Shown here piece after piece: positions 1 through 11,152 of a DNA stretch of 64,000 bases. This DNA comes from Imbricaverruca yamaguchii. Taxonomy: Eukaryota; Arthropoda; Thecostraca; Neoverrucidae. The stretch covers positions 1,337,501 through 1,401,500 of the forward strand of contig JAOTOL010001548.1 of the NCBI GenBank assembly GCA_034440575.1, read 5' to 3'. The first letter of the stretch is position 1, and each line of letters starts with the position of its first letter. A program made the translations under genes and the position numbers. The notes beneath the pieces were generated by a model, which saw nothing but the letters and a program-made list of their open reading frames with translations, ran no database searches and was not told the DNA's origin.

Positions 1-140
1 GTGACCCTGAGTCTGTGCCCCGATACTGTCCTGCTCAGACTGTGACCCTGAGTCTGTGCTCCGATACTGTCCTGCTCAGTCTGTGACCCTGAGTCTGTAC
101 CCCGATACTGTTCTGCTCAGTCTGTGACCCTGGGCGCGGA
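1..140. repeat. 41-bp tandem repeat
   Basis: The unit begins gtgaccctgagtctgtg and recurs at 1, 42, 83 and 124, a strict 41-bp period. It runs into the left edge, so the array may be longer. No gene is seen here. Confidence 0.9.
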
Positions 141-430
141 CACGCCTGGCCCTGACCGCAGCGCTTGGCCTGTACGCTGAGCATTAGGTGTGTCCAGCTC
201 ACTGACTGGACTATCGTGACCCGCGTCCGGCCCGCAACACGCCACCGTGCGCCACAGGCCTCTAGTCTAGACGGGTCCTATCACCTTGACCTGCCCCGTA
301 CCGGTTGCGGCGCCGCCCGAGACCACACCTGCTTTATAGGCGTGTGCGCAACCGATGTTTCCTGCTGACATTTAGCCCAGCACGTAACGGGTGTTTGCTG
401 CTCTGTTGCGCGGCACTCCTGGCTCGAACC

Positions 431-700
431 CTCAGCCCAGCAGGTGTGTGTTGTTCCGTGACGTGGCACATCCGGCTGAAGCCCTCAGCCCAGCAGGTGT
501 GTGTTGTTCCGTGACGTGGCACATCCGGCTGAAGCCCTCAGCCCAGCAGGTATGTGTTGTTTCGTGACGCGGCACATTTGGCTGAAGCCCTCAGCCCAGC
601 AGGTATGTGTTGTTTCGTGACGCGGCACATCTGGCTGAAGCCCTCAGCCCAGCAGTTGTGCTGTTCCTTGACGTGGTACATCTGGCTGAAGCCCTTCAGG
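431..700. repeat. 53-bp tandem repeat
   Basis: Five copies start with ctcagcccagcagg at 431, 484, 537, 590 and 643. Copies differ by a few substitutions. Open frames across it are repeat artefacts. The stretch 141-430 before it shows no supportable feature. Confidence 0.9.
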
Positions 701-759
701 GTGTGGCCGGTGGCGTGGTCGTGATACGGCCGACAACAGGGGCTGGGAGGTTCTCGTTT

Positions 760-990
760 GGGTCTGAGAAGGCCTCGCCAGGGGTTGGAGGGCCTCGTCA
801 ATGTCTGGGAAGATCTTGTTTGGGTCTGGGGTGCATCGTCAGAGGACTGGGAAAGCCGCGTCAGAGGTTTAGAGGGTTTCGTCAACGCCTTGGAGGGCAT
901 CATCGGAGCCGAGAGGGCCTCGTCGTGCCTGGGAGGGCCTCGTCAGAGGATGTCAGGGCCTCGTCAGGGTCTGGGAGGACCTTGTTAGGG
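760..990. repeat. Degenerate ~30-bp repeat
   Basis: The phrase gggagggcctcgtcag and variants recur every 28-30 bases, with drift in length. It looks like an old minisatellite in the intron or upstream region of the Patched-like gene. Confidence 0.6.
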
Positions 991-1317
991 TCCGCTGTAT
1001 GCCGCTACTGGCGTTTGCCGACTCGATATTTAGTGCTGTCGTATTTACTCACCCCATCATTCCAGGCGACCCATGTTTACCAGGAATAGGTATCTCGCTC
1101 ATCAGATGTATTGCGACCTGCGATCTTGTTGAAGTAGATGGCTGCACATTACGGGTTTAAGGTCGTGGTAAATGCTGTACACGACGGGTTTGAGGTCGGG
1201 GTAAATTGTTGTACACGATGGGATAAGGTCGGAATGGACGGCTGTACACTACGGTTATAATGACATAGGAAGGCCTTGCACCCACTTCAACATTATGTCG
1301 TTCATAGCGAAGCACAT

Positions 1318-1626
1318 GCATACCCACGAGACAGCGGAAATACCGTAGCACCTGTAGACCCACGAGACAGCGGACATACTGTAGCACCTATGGACCTACG
1401 AGCCAGCGGACATACTGTAGCACCTGTAGACCTACGGGCCAGCGGACATACTGTAGCACCTGTAGACCTACGAGCCAGCGGAAATACGTAGCACCTGTAG
1501 ACCTACGAGCCAGCGGAAATACCGTAGCACCTGCAGACCTACGAGCCAGCGGACATACTGCAGCACCTGTAGACATACGAGCCAGCGGAAATACCGTAGC
1601 ACCTGCAGACCCACGAGGTAGCGGAC
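1318..1626. repeat. 36-bp tandem repeat
   Basis: The unit gtagcacctgtagaccyacg recurs every 36 bases (for example at 1345 and 1381), about eight copies. Because 36 is a multiple of 3, frames stay open on both strands and give false proteins. From 1627 to 2660 no gene or repeat is supportable. Confidence 0.85.
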
Positions 1627-2659
1627 ATACCGCGACACACCTTCCGGCTTCGGAGTCGGCGAGCCTTGGGGTCGAGTCAGCCCGTCTAGCTAATGATGGC
1701 CGCTTCTCGTAGCCCATGTAGCTCTCATGGCCCACAGCCTGCGGCGACAAATTTGCATCGTAACAGGGTCACCAGGTATCTAACACGTGGCGAACGCCGA
1801 GTGGCAAGGTCAGGGCGGTTGCTGCACGGAAGTGGTTTCCAGACAGGCCGGCAGTCTCCCGGCATGGCCAGACCTGTAGTCGCCAGGCGATCGGGGTGCC
1901 GCATCCGGTGCATGGCAATCACAGAGGTCAATAAATGCTGATATTTTTCGCTCATGTAGAATCAGAGGGCAAATTCTGTCGAAACAGCAGATCTTGTAAG
2001 CAACGAAAATGTAGCTTCCTTTCAACTATAAAGTGGTCGGGAATTGAAGTATTGCTAAGATGAGCATTGCTACAGAAACGAATTGGAAGATTTGCTCATT
2101 TGCTCATTACTACATTGCATTTGCTCATTACTACAAAAAGCTGTAATGACATCAACAAGATTGGTATATATTCGGGTTGCCCCTTCTTCACACCAAATTT
2201 GAAACGTACACCAGTTTCAAATTTCCCTGCAGACGAAACATCCAGTGTTTGCAACTCGTGTTTGCATCCCCTAGGTTCTCGTTCACAGGTTTCATTCATA
2301 GGCGCGGGACCACCTGCTTCAATTACCATACTACTGTCCTTAGCATGCACAAATCAAGCATTTGTCAACCATGATTTAAAGCACCTTATATGACCAGTTG
2401 CTCCGATGTCGGACAGATAACGATACATTTTGAACTCGACCTCAGTCATCAATGGATGATAATAAGGCGTATGATCTGGTTCGTGCCGCGAACGGGAAGC
2501 TACCGTTGCACCGAAGATACAGCAGTAGTCGACAATGATTCCAAAAGAGCCATCTCTACAAGAGGTTATCGCTGGCGGCTGGCGGCAATGGTCCAGTTCC
2601 GCTCATCGGGCTGCAGCGGGTCGTGTTCGTTACCACGCACAAAACCGCTCTTAAGTCAC

Positions 2660-3410
2660 AATGGCACGGCCATCACATCAGCGGAACTTGAAGACCGTCA
2701 GTGGCGGGCTACCGTGGCCAGTTGGCACGGCCATCACGTCAGCGGACCTTGATGACCGTCAGTGGCGGGCTGCTGTGGCCAGTTGGCACGGCCATCACAT
2801 CAGCGGACCTTGATGACCGTCAGTGGCGGGCTGCCGTGGCCAGTTGGTACGGCCATCACGTCAGCGGACCTTGATGACCGTCAGTGGCGGGCTGCCGTGG
2901 CCAGTTGGCACGGCCATCACGTCAGCGGACCTTGATGACCGTCAGTGGCGGGCTGCTGTGGCCAGTTGGCACGGCCATCACGTCAGCGGACCTTGATGAC
3001 CGTCAGTGGCGGGCTGCTGTGGCCAGTTGGCACGGCCATCACGTCAGCGGACCTTGATGACCGTCAGTGGCGGGCTGCTGTGGCCAGTTGGCACGGCCAT
3101 CACGTCAGCGGACCTTGATGACCGTCAGTGGCGGGCTGCTGTGGCCAGTTGGTACGGCCATCACGTCAGCGGACCTTGATGACCGTCAGTGGCGGGCTGC
3201 TGTGGCCAGTTGGCACGGCCATCACGTCAGCGGACCTTGATGACCGTCAGTGGCGGGCTGCTGTGGCCAGTTGGACGGCCATCACGTCAGCGGACCTTGA
3301 TGACCGTCAGTGGCGGGCTGCTGTGGCCAGTTGGCACGGCCATCACGTCAGCGGACCTTGATGACCGTCAGTGGTGGGGTACCGTGACCAGTTGGCACGC
3401 ACGTCAGGTA
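2660..3410. repeat. 61-bp tandem repeat, about 12 copies
   Basis: The unit ttggcacggccatcacgtca followed by a tgaccgtcagtggcgggctg segment repeats with a 61-bp period and very little divergence. The copy near 3270 has lost one base. High identity suggests recent expansion or gene conversion. Confidence 0.95.
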
Positions 3411-3715
3411 CTATGTCACCTTGTTCACCGATCAATGAATGATAGAGGTCACGGGCGAGATTGCATGATTCGACCGGCGGCCGGTTTTTGTCGCCTGCCC
3501 ACAAAAACGGACACCGCTTCGTTACCGTCGGCATGCCGCTCGACAGGGGGTAGCAGCAGATGCGCACTTGGTTCGGCACTTCACGGCTCGACCAGAAACT
3601 ACTACAATCGCCAGTATGACCGTCACTATATGTGTGTGCGTTTTTCGGACCCTTCTTGTTCTTGCATCGACACGTAATTGTGGCGGGCGCGCAAAAACAG
3701 ACTGAAGCACTTTCA

Positions 3716-3862
3716 CGTGTTCCAGCGTGTTGGCACTCGAACAAAGACAGTGCGATCACCGGATTACACACGTAGTATAGTCATAACCACCAGAGCTCGG
3801 ACAAGGGCAGTGGGATCCTCTGATTACACACATAGCATAGTCACCACCAGCAGAGCTCGACC
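3716..3862. repeat. ~62-bp repeat, two to three copies
   Basis: A unit containing ggattacacacgtagtatag and an accaccagagctcg segment is repeated with moderate divergence. The flanking 3863-4365 segment shows nothing recognisable beyond a C10 run near 4027. Confidence 0.6.
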
Positions 3863-4369
3863 GTCATGTGTTTCATTTGAGCGAAACATCATCTCCAGTT
3901 TTGCACCATAATTTATATGGCAGCGTGCCTATTCATGCAGGCCGGCACATATGCAGTTCAGTGTATGGGAAACGAGCAGTTGCACTGATTCACAGCTCAC
4001 TGTCGTGTTTGCAACTCGCCTGCCGCATGCCACTCCCCCCCCCCCAACCCAACTCCGTCCATCCGTTCAACGGATGTGTCAGCCAATGGCGCCCCTCAGA
4101 GTAGAAATCAACTGGAAGCACTTTCATGTCCCTCGTGATGTCTGAACTAGATGGGGTCTCGGTTCCGTATTGAACATGAAGATATCGACGATAAATCTGC
4201 CTTCGTCCCGACCTCCCTGTGTTGCATTTTGCTGTGTCATGGCGTATTAGGTGTATGAATGTTTTGCAACAATTGGGCAGCCCAGGGCCCAACTATCCTT
4301 CAATACATTTAAAAACCAAGGAAACAATTATCCTTCAATACGTTCCTGGAGAGATCGGTGACGTTGAGT

Positions 4370-4765
4370 TTTGTTAACAGAGCACCGCTTTGCGTGGTGT
4401 GGTCTCTGTACCAGTCTGTGTTCGGTTAACAGAGCACCGCTCTTTATGGTACTGTCGGTGGACCACCTTGCGACACTATTATTTTGATAGAACACTGCTC
4501 TGCATGGTCCAGTCTCTGTACCACTCTGTGTTCTGTTCACAGAGCACCGCTGTGTATAGTACGGTCTCTACGCCACTCTATAATTGTGTTGCCAGAGCAC
4601 CGCTCTGTATGGTGCGGTCTCTGTACCACTCTGTGTTCTGTTCACAGAGAACCGCTCTGTACCACTCTGTGTTCTGTTCACAGAGGACCACTTTGTATGG
4701 TGCGGTCTCTGTACCACACTGTGACACTGTGCTCTGTTCACAGAAGACCGATCTGCATGGTACCG
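4370..4765. repeat. Irregular tandem repeat next to the first visible Patched exon
   Basis: Variants of cagagcaccgctctgtatgg and gtctctgtaccactctgtg alternate with spacing of 40-60 bases. The array ends about 20 bases before the exon that starts near 4783, so the splice acceptor region of that exon may itself derive from the repeat. Confidence 0.7.
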
Positions 4766-4782
4766 TCTGTGCTGTTCCGGAG

Positions 4783-4890
4783 GGGTGTCAGAAGCTGATC
4801 CGTGGAACAAGCGTGACAATAGGGACCATGCCATCATGACGTTCTTCAAGGACAAGGTGGCTCGCGTGATCAACATCCCGGCTATCAAAG
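4783..4890 (+). CDS. Patched-domain protein, exon a (start of the C-terminal half)
   Basis: First recognisable exon of a PTCHD/Ptr-type membrane protein of the RND superfamily. It encodes about 35 residues, with DHAIMTFFKDKVARVINIPA being the cytosolic lead-in to transmembrane segment 7. The donor is g|gtaagc after 4890 and leaves a phase-1 intron that joins exactly to the exon at 5616. The acceptor is less certain: the ag at 4781-4782 gives a 108-base exon opening with a split codon, but an internal cag is a possible alternative. The 5' half of the gene (TM1-TM6 and first extracellular domain) was searched for in 1-4780 and not found, so it lies left of the window. Family membership is well supported by the joined reading with the next four exons. 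Confidence 0.75.
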
Positions 4891-5129
4891 GTAAGCAGCT
4901 GTCAAACGAAATATAATGAAAATAATGTTAGTGTGATACAATCTTCAAAATGATTTACTTGGGAAAAAAGGAGAAATTTCGCTCTCGTATAGCAAAGCAT
5001 ATTTTGTTAGCCAGACGTTGAATGTTGTGGCTACCGCCCTTGAAGTGATACGGGACCATCTTAAAAAGGTGGACAAGAGCCACCTTAAAGTCGTTTTTCT
5101 CCTGTGTAACCCCCATAGAGCCAATGCTA

Positions 5130-5545
5130 AGGTGGTCCAAGACTCTGGTGGTGACCGAGTAAGTGCGCTTGGTGACCATGTAGCCACCAATAGAGACAAT
5201 GCTAAGCTTGTCTAAACCTCTGGTGGTGACCGTGTAGACGCGCTTTGTGAACGTGAACCGCGCTTGGTGACCGTGTAACTACCCATGGAGCTAATGCTAA
5301 GCTCACCCAAACCTCTGGTGGTGACCGTGTAACCACCCATAGAGCCAATGCTAAAGTCGTCCTGATTCTCTGGTGGTGACCGTACAACCGCGCTTAGCGA
5401 CCATGTGACCGCGCTTCGCGACCATGCAACTGCGCTTCGCGACCATGTAACCGCGCTTGGCGACCGTATAACTACGCTTGGTGACCGTGTGCATGCGCTT
5501 GGTGACCGTGTGGGCACCAATAGAGCCAGTGCTAAGCCACCCCGG
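5130..5545. repeat. Composite minisatellite in intron a-b
   Basis: A longer unit (gtgaccgtgtaaccacccat plus agagccaatgctaag) surrounds a core of roughly 21-bp copies of gcgcttcgcgaccatgtaac at about 5385-5500. Frames on the - strand stay open only because of the repeat. Confidence 0.75.
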
Positions 5546-5615
5546 CTGTGTGCGGCCGACGATGCCACACAGTGACCCGGACTGACCCGGAGTGACATTG
5601 ACCGGCGGCCGGCAG

Positions 5616-5782
5616 CGTTCATCATCATGGTGTTCCTGGTGTACCTGGGCGTGGCCGTGTGGGGCTGCACCATGGTGCGCGAGGGACTGGAGCGACGCCG
5701 CCTCTCCAGGGACGACTCGTACTCGGTGCAGTTCTACGACGTCGAGGACAAGTACTTCAGGGAGCATCCCTACCGAGTGCAG
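5616..5782 (+). CDS. Patched-domain protein, exon b (TM7 and start of second extracellular domain)
   Basis: This exon completes an alanine codon from exon a and then reads AFIIMVFLVYLGVAVWGCT, a hydrophobic span that matches TM7 of PTCHD-type proteins. It continues with the family-typical LSRDDSYSVQFYDVEDKYF segment that opens the second extracellular domain. The acceptor is ccggcag before 5616 and the donor is cag|gtgggt after 5782, a phase-0 junction. The reading frame has no stop across the exon and joins cleanly to the exon at 9137. An in-frame Met lies inside the exon but is not a start, because TM7 cannot be the N-terminus of this family. Confidence 0.9.
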
Positions 5783-6004
5783 GTGGGTGGCGCGCCGGCC
5801 GGTCGCTGACCCGACGTCAGCGCAGACGGCGCACCGGTCCGGCGGTGGGCTCGGCCTTGCTGCTGGGCCTGGCGCGCGCCGTCGCGCCTCCCAGCGCCAC
5901 CTGCATGGTGCGCCCGACCTGGCGGCCGGCTCCTGATGCGATATGCATGAGATGGTGTCTGGCGCGCACCGGCGCCGTCGGGCATTGCCGGACCGCGGCG
6001 ATGG

Positions 6005-6245
6005 CCCGGCGCAGAGCTGGTGCTGGGGTGGCCGGCCGGCGGCGGTCCGTCGTGGAGCTGGTGCTGGTGCTGGGGCGGCCGGCGGCGGTCCGTCGTGGAG
6101 CTGGTGCTGGTGCTGGGGGGCGGCCGGCGCGTCGTGGAGCTGGTGCTGGTGCTGGGGCGGCCGGCCGGCGGCGGTCCGTCGTGGAGCTGGAGCTGGTGCT
6201 GGTGCTGGGGCGGCCGGCGGCGGTCCGTCGTGGAGCTGGGGCAGG
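6005..6245. repeat. GC-rich tandem repeat
   Basis: The motif cggtccgtcgtggagctggt followed by gctggtgctggggcggccgg is repeated five or six times with unit lengths of about 40-48 bases. It is open in several frames on both strands, which explains the Gly/Ala/Trp-rich and Pro/Ser-rich false proteins here. Confidence 0.8.
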
Positions 6246-6384
6246 GGCCGGCCATGAGCTGCCTGAACACGACCTCGATCGAGGCTGCACCGAGATCACC
6301 TTCAGAGGGAGACCTCGGCCCAGACTGAGCAGCGCGCAAGCAACTGCTCAGCCTGCACATGTTTCGATGCACGCGGGCGAGCCG

Positions 6385-6530
6385 ACAGCAGTCAGGGGCC
6401 AGCTCTGGTGCCAGGTACAGCCGTCAGGGGTCAGCTCTAGTGCCAGGAGTTACAGCCGTCAGGGGCCGGCATTGGTACCAGGTACAGCCGTCTGGAGGAA
6501 GACTCTGGTGCCAGGTGCAGGTACCTGACA
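6385..6530. repeat. ~40-bp repeat
   Basis: Three or four diverged copies of acagccgtcaggggccagct with a ctggtgccaggt segment. Confidence 0.6.
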
Positions 6531-8395
6531 GCCTGATTACATGGCGCAGGGTGCCGTCCAATTCGGCATTGACTGGCCTCCAACGACGTCTATCCACTTT
6601 GTGCGCAGGGGCGGAGCTAGGAGTCATGACGGGGGAGGTGCACTCGTCCGGAGGGGTGTCATTTCTCAAAAGGGACGCCACCGATTAAGACAAAGTTTCA
6701 AGATGGTGCACTCTAGTGTCCTGGATTGGTGTCTTTTATGCTCATAGATGCATTCAGAGGGTACTGGGGCTGCACTCAAGTGTCATGGAAAGATGTCTTT
6801 TCCAACCAGAGGGGTACCGAACTTCCATGGAAGGGACGTGCCCCCTTTGCTCAGAGCCTAGATCCGCCGATGTGCGTGCAGCGATTTGCTCTCGACAGAG
6901 AAACTTGCTCGCCCCAAACTGAGAACTAACACTCTATCTGGAGCCGCGTGCACGCAGCGGGATCCGCTGGTCGGCTATACATCCGCACACACGGATCAAT
7001 TTAATTATACGACAGTTAGTACTACGACGCCGCTGGGAATTGTGTGATTCAGAATTCGTGGCTGATCTTCATTCACTCTGCTATGACATCACTGCTTGTC
7101 TGCCATGAAATTACGTTATAATCTTACGCTCGTTCTGCTCGGATGATCAGTTTTCCGCCACGGGTATATGCATACTTACAGGCGTTACTTGCTAATCTAC
7201 ATTATGGAGAGTGGTGTTAGGCCATGGTGCATTTGTTCTGCTAGTTGTATTACGTGGACGCATTAGATCTGCAGGTTCTTTTTAGACGGGGTGGTGACTT
7301 GGGCGTTGACACGATTTTTGAAGTGATATAACAAAGCTGGATTGTAATACCCCGGACATTCAATACCCCGCATATACCAAAGCTGGATATAATTCCGGGA
7401 AGGCAGTTTTGTGAGAGTACAATTTCGCTTCCAAAAGTTGACAGAACAGGTTGGAGGCTAGCAAAGTATTCGTCCTACCGGTCGCATAGTGGCTCCAGCA
7501 CACGTGCTAGCTGTCAGGGCAGCTTACAGATTAGGCCAGCATCTTCAAAAGCGGTACAATCCCAGTCACGACCGACTGACGGACTTATGGTTATACCTGA
7601 ACCAGCTGGGGTCTCCACCGGCAGAGGTGAGCGGTGGCGGGCCAGATTTCCACCTGATTCTGATGGAATGCTTCGTCGTACACCAGTTGGATGCAGATTG
7701 ATACCAAACGGGGGGGGGGATTGCAGCTGAGTAATAATTATGGTGCTGGTTCTGTGGTAATGGAATCAATGAAAACCGATTCATCTGTTGCAATCCAATT
7801 TTTGCATACGTTTGATGTATCTGAGAGTTGGATTGCTTAAATTTTGTCTGGGCGCTGATGACATTCAGGCGACTTATTGCAAATGCAATGTCGCCATTGA
7901 TGATCCACGAAACGTCACTTGCATCTCGATATTTAAATGACGGTGAAAGCTCCTCACGCTCAGTTTTGAAACTTGACACATTTTTGCAGCGCTACATGCA
8001 TGTCGTAAAGGCATGCTGAACCGCCGCGATGCGATGAGTCTTCAGATTAGACTCATCCCCGTACACATGTATGCAGTGCATGTGCCACATACACACCATG
8101 AACTAATGCAAACCCAGTCTGCATGACGCGCCAGCGGTCGAGTGTGCGGCGCCGGGTGTGTGGGATGGCCATCGCCTGCTCAGTGTCGCGTGTCCCGCCT
8201 CAGCAGCGGAGATCCGCTCCCGATATTGTCAGTTACCGGTCCTGTTCTCCGCCCGGCGTCGGCCCCCGAATGCAACGGCACGTGTGAGGTGTGTTGCTAT
8301 TGCTGATCCGATGCCATGTCTGGTGCTTCAGCTGGTGTTTCGCCACTGTGGCATCACTATGGATTGGTGCGCTAAATGTTTGCGCCAAGTGCCGA
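6531..8395. other. Intron sequence without a recognised feature
   Basis: This part of the Patched intron between 5782 and 9137 holds only short unconvincing open frames and a G9 run near 7712. Base composition is less GC-rich than the flanking arrays. I see no conserved protein, RNA gene or element ends. Confidence 0.5.
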
Positions 8396-8500
8396 CCAGT
8401 ATATCTTGGCCCGTATATCTGCTCCTGGACCGTATATCCGCTCCTGGCCCGTATATCCGCTCCTGGCCCGTATGTCCGCTCCTGGCCCGTATATCCTGGG
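8396..8500. repeat. 19-bp tandem repeat
   Basis: The unit cgtatatccgctcctggcc recurs every 19 bases (8412, 8431, 8450) for about five copies. Confidence 0.85.
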
Positions 8501-8649
8501 CTGCGTTCTGCTCCTCCGTGTTGCGGCGGCGATTCACCGGCCGGCGGCCTCCTGCCCACATCCGCGGCGGTCGCCTGCTGTCTGTTTGTACGAACCGTGT
8601 CGGCTTCGTACCCAGCATAATTTCCGGAACCGTGTTTCTCTCGATATGT

Positions 8650-9115
8650 CGCAGTTTCCGGTGACCTAACCAGTGTCCTTCACGCTGACCTGACCAGTAC
8701 CCTTGCCCGGACATGACCAGAGTTCCTCTCCCGGCCTGGCCTATGCCTCTCCCGGCCTGGCCTGTGCCTCTCCTCTGACCTAAACAGTAACTCTCCCCTG
8801 GCCTGACCTATGTCCCTCCCCTGACCTGATTCGTGTCCCTCCCCGACCTGACCAGTATATCGCCTCCGGCCTCACCTGTGCCTCTCCGCTGACCTGACCA
8901 GTAACTCTCCCTCGACCTGAACAGTATCCCTCCCCGGCCTGACCTGTGCCTTTCCCCTGACCTGGTTCGTGTCCCTCCCCGACCTGACCAGGATATCGCC
9001 TCCGGCCTGACCTGTGTCTCTCCGCTGACCTGACCAGTGACTCTCCCTCGACCTGAACAGTATCCATCCCCGGCCTGATCTGTGCCTTTCTCATGACCTG
9101 ATCCGTGCCGACCAC
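8650..9115. repeat. Pyrimidine-rich minisatellite upstream of exon c
   Basis: The motif ctctcccctgacctgacc and variants repeat at roughly 30 and 60 bases. The + strand is strongly CT-rich right up to the splice acceptor at 9136, so the array supplies an unusually long polypyrimidine-like tract for exon c. Confidence 0.75.
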
Positions 9116-9136
9116 TGACCTGCATCTTCCCGTCAG

Positions 9137-9349
9137 ATCGTGGTGCAGGGTGAGATGAACTACTACGACCCGGAGGTGCAGCAGAAGGTAGAGACGCTCA
9201 TGGAAACGTTCGAGAACTCCACCTACGTGGAGGACCGCTTCTACACAGAGTCCTGGCTGAGGGACTGGACAGAGTTTCTGCACAACACGGCCGATATCCT
9301 CCACCTCAACGTCAGCACTTACGAAGAGTGGCGCGACAGCCTCAAATCG
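9137..9349 (+). CDS. Patched-domain protein, exon c (second extracellular domain)
   Basis: 71 codons in phase 0 at both ends. The reading opens IVVQGEMNYYDPEVQQKVE and continues through a cysteine-poor segment with an NST sequon and YVEDRFYTESWLRDWTEF, typical of the extracellular domain between TM7 and TM8. It joins directly to the PYRVQ end of exon b. The acceptor is cttcccgtcag and the donor is tcg|gtacgt, immediately followed by a 25-bp minisatellite. Function of the domain is inferred from the family: Patched-related proteins transport or bind sterol-like or lipid ligands at the plasma membrane. The ligand of this member is unknown. Confidence 0.92.
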
Positions 9350-9545
9350 GTACGTTGTGTCGCTGACGTGGCGCTGATGTTGTGGCGCTGACGTGGCGCT
9401 GATGTTGTGGCGCTGACGTGGCGCTGATGTTGTGGCGCTGACGTGGCGCTGATGTTGTGGCGCTGACGGGGCGCTGATGTTGTGGCGCTGACGGGGCGAT
9501 GATGTGGCACTGACGTGGCGCTGATGTTGTGGCGCTGACGTGACA
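9350..9545. repeat. 25-bp tandem repeat abutting a splice donor
   Basis: The unit gcgctgatgttgtggcgctg plus acgtg repeats with a 25-bp period (9371, 9396 and on), starting within about 10 bases of the exon c donor. Some copies have acggg for acgtg. Confidence 0.9.
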
Positions 9546-9579
9546 CGCACAGGGCGCGGGCGGGTGGTATCATAGGTGG

Positions 9580-9960
9580 TGCGGCTATAGGAGGGGTGGT
9601 GAGGCGGCGGGTGCGGCTATGGTGGTCGTGGTACTTGCGGGCGTGCGGGTAGTGATGATGCGGTGGGCTTGGGTTCGATGATGTTGGTGGGTGCGGGTGG
9701 TGGGTACGGTGTGATGGTAGTGTGTGGGTGTAATGGGGCGGTAGTGGTAGTCGTTTGATGATGCTAGTGGGTGTGGGTGGTAGATGCGGTGTGATGGTAG
9801 TGTGTGGGTGTGATGAGGCGGTAGTGGTAGTGTTTTGATGATGCTAGTGGGTGTGAGTGGTGGATGCGGTGTGGTGGTAGTGTGTGGATGTGGTAGTGTG
9901 TGGGGCGGCAGTGGTAGTGTGTTTCATGGGGTGGTTGTGGCGGTGGGCACACGAGTAGTG
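9580..9960. repeat. GT-rich imperfect repeat
   Basis: Diverged copies of ggtagtgtgtgggtgtgatg, aggcggtagtggtagtg and gatgatgctagtgggtgtg recur at 60-70 bases. The + strand is almost pure G/T, so the - strand looks like a His/Pro/Thr-rich frame. Confidence 0.75.
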
Positions 9961-10009
9961 GTTGAGTCCTTTATCCGTCAGTCGTTGAATTTTGTTTCAC
10001 GATGAGTGA

Positions 10010-10255
10010 GGATGAATAGGGATCTCCCTGTTCCCTTGGGCTGCGCCTTCCATGCATATTGCGCTTATAAGTCATGATCTATATCCCACCTACCAACTCG
10101 TCCAATTATTGGCTTAACCATATACTTTTCTGAAGAATAGTATTCTGAATTCTTTGATCGTTTTTCCCCGGCCAATTTTTAAACAATACAGGTACCTGTC
10201 AGCGTGGTGTGAGGATGAGTAGGGGTCTCCCTGGTCCCTTGGGCTGCGCCTTCAA
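10010..10255. repeat. Pair of ~46-bp direct repeats
   Basis: The segment gaggatgaatagggatctcc through cccttgggctgcgccttc (about 10010-10055) is repeated with few changes at about 10211-10256. The intervening sequence is unrelated, which suggests a dispersed short repeat or the ends of a small insertion. The rest of the intron up to 10942 shows no other feature apart from a G9 run near 10830. Confidence 0.6.
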
Positions 10256-10942
10256 TGCGAGTACACTTCACACGACGGGTGATATTGGCAAACGTCTCGT
10301 CACCCGTATGGTTTTCTCCTTGGCTGCTCATGACGCGGGGACATTTTCATCACTGCCGGAATTGTTGGCATGTCGCCAGTAAGCAGACGTCTTGCTCGAC
10401 CGGTTTGCACTCGAAACAACCTCAGATTATGCCATGTCGACCGTGCTGAACACTGTAAAAAAAGCAGAATATTTTGGTGTCTGGTCTGCAACGGCGCGCC
10501 ATCGCGATCAAGGTAGCAACACGTAATCGCGTTCCTGGAAGTCGGTCGCGTTTCAGCGGTATATCCGTGCCGATTTGATGACGTCAGTAGGCAGGAGGAT
10601 CAGCTGAGCTCATTCAAGCGTCGCTCAGTGGGACTCCGGTGTTAGCCGCTAGGTGGCTCCTGGCGCTGACGTCACTTGAAGGCGTTCACACTGACGCAGC
10701 CCAGGCCATCGACTTCACACTTTGCTGTCTGTGCACAGTAGTTGACGACGTTCACGCTACGAGTCCGAGTCGACCGCAATCGCATCCAATTCGAGCTCGA
10801 GCTGAAGCCTTCGGCTCAGAGCAGGCTGGGGGGGGGGCGGGGTGTCATGTGTCACCCACATCAGCGCGCCATGTTTTTGGCGAGACTTCGGGTCGAGACT
10901 TGCCGGCCACCATGTGCACTGACACGGTCGGAGACACCGCAG

Positions 10943-11152
10943 ACGTTCCTGGGCGGCGCCAGCCAGTACTCGAGGGACGTGGCGTTCGATAAGTCCGGCG
11001 AGAACATCATCGCGACGAGATTTATCATACAGACCAAACACGTCAACAACACGCTAGAGGACAAGGACATGATGCTCGAGCTGCGACGCATCTGCGGCGA
11101 GTCCGAGCTGCGCTGTTCAATCTTCCACCCGCTCTTCGTCTTCTTCGATCAG
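10943..11152 (+). CDS. Patched-domain protein, exon d (end of second extracellular domain)
   Basis: 70 codons, phase 0 at both ends. It reads TFLGGASQYSRDVAFDKSG, then the conserved RFIIQTKHVNNTLEDKDMM stretch and finally FHPLFVFFDQ, the block just before TM8 in PTCHD/Ptr proteins. The acceptor is gacaccgcag (weak pyrimidine tract) and the donor is cag|gtgagt. It continues from LKS of exon c and into FVLVRTVSIQ of the last exon without loss of frame. Downstream, its 3' end plus donor has been tandemly copied. An N-linked sequon NNT is present. Confidence 0.92.

Noticed and set aside
1..4780. N-terminal half of the Patched-like protein
   Set aside because: I looked for the first extracellular domain and sterol-sensing TM2-TM6 motifs on the + strand and found only tandem repeats and unassigned sequence.
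5770..6372. Pro/Ser/Thr-rich mucin-like frames on the - strand
   Set aside because: They mirror the GC-rich tandem repeat at 6005-6245 and begin inside the real exon b on the opposite strand.
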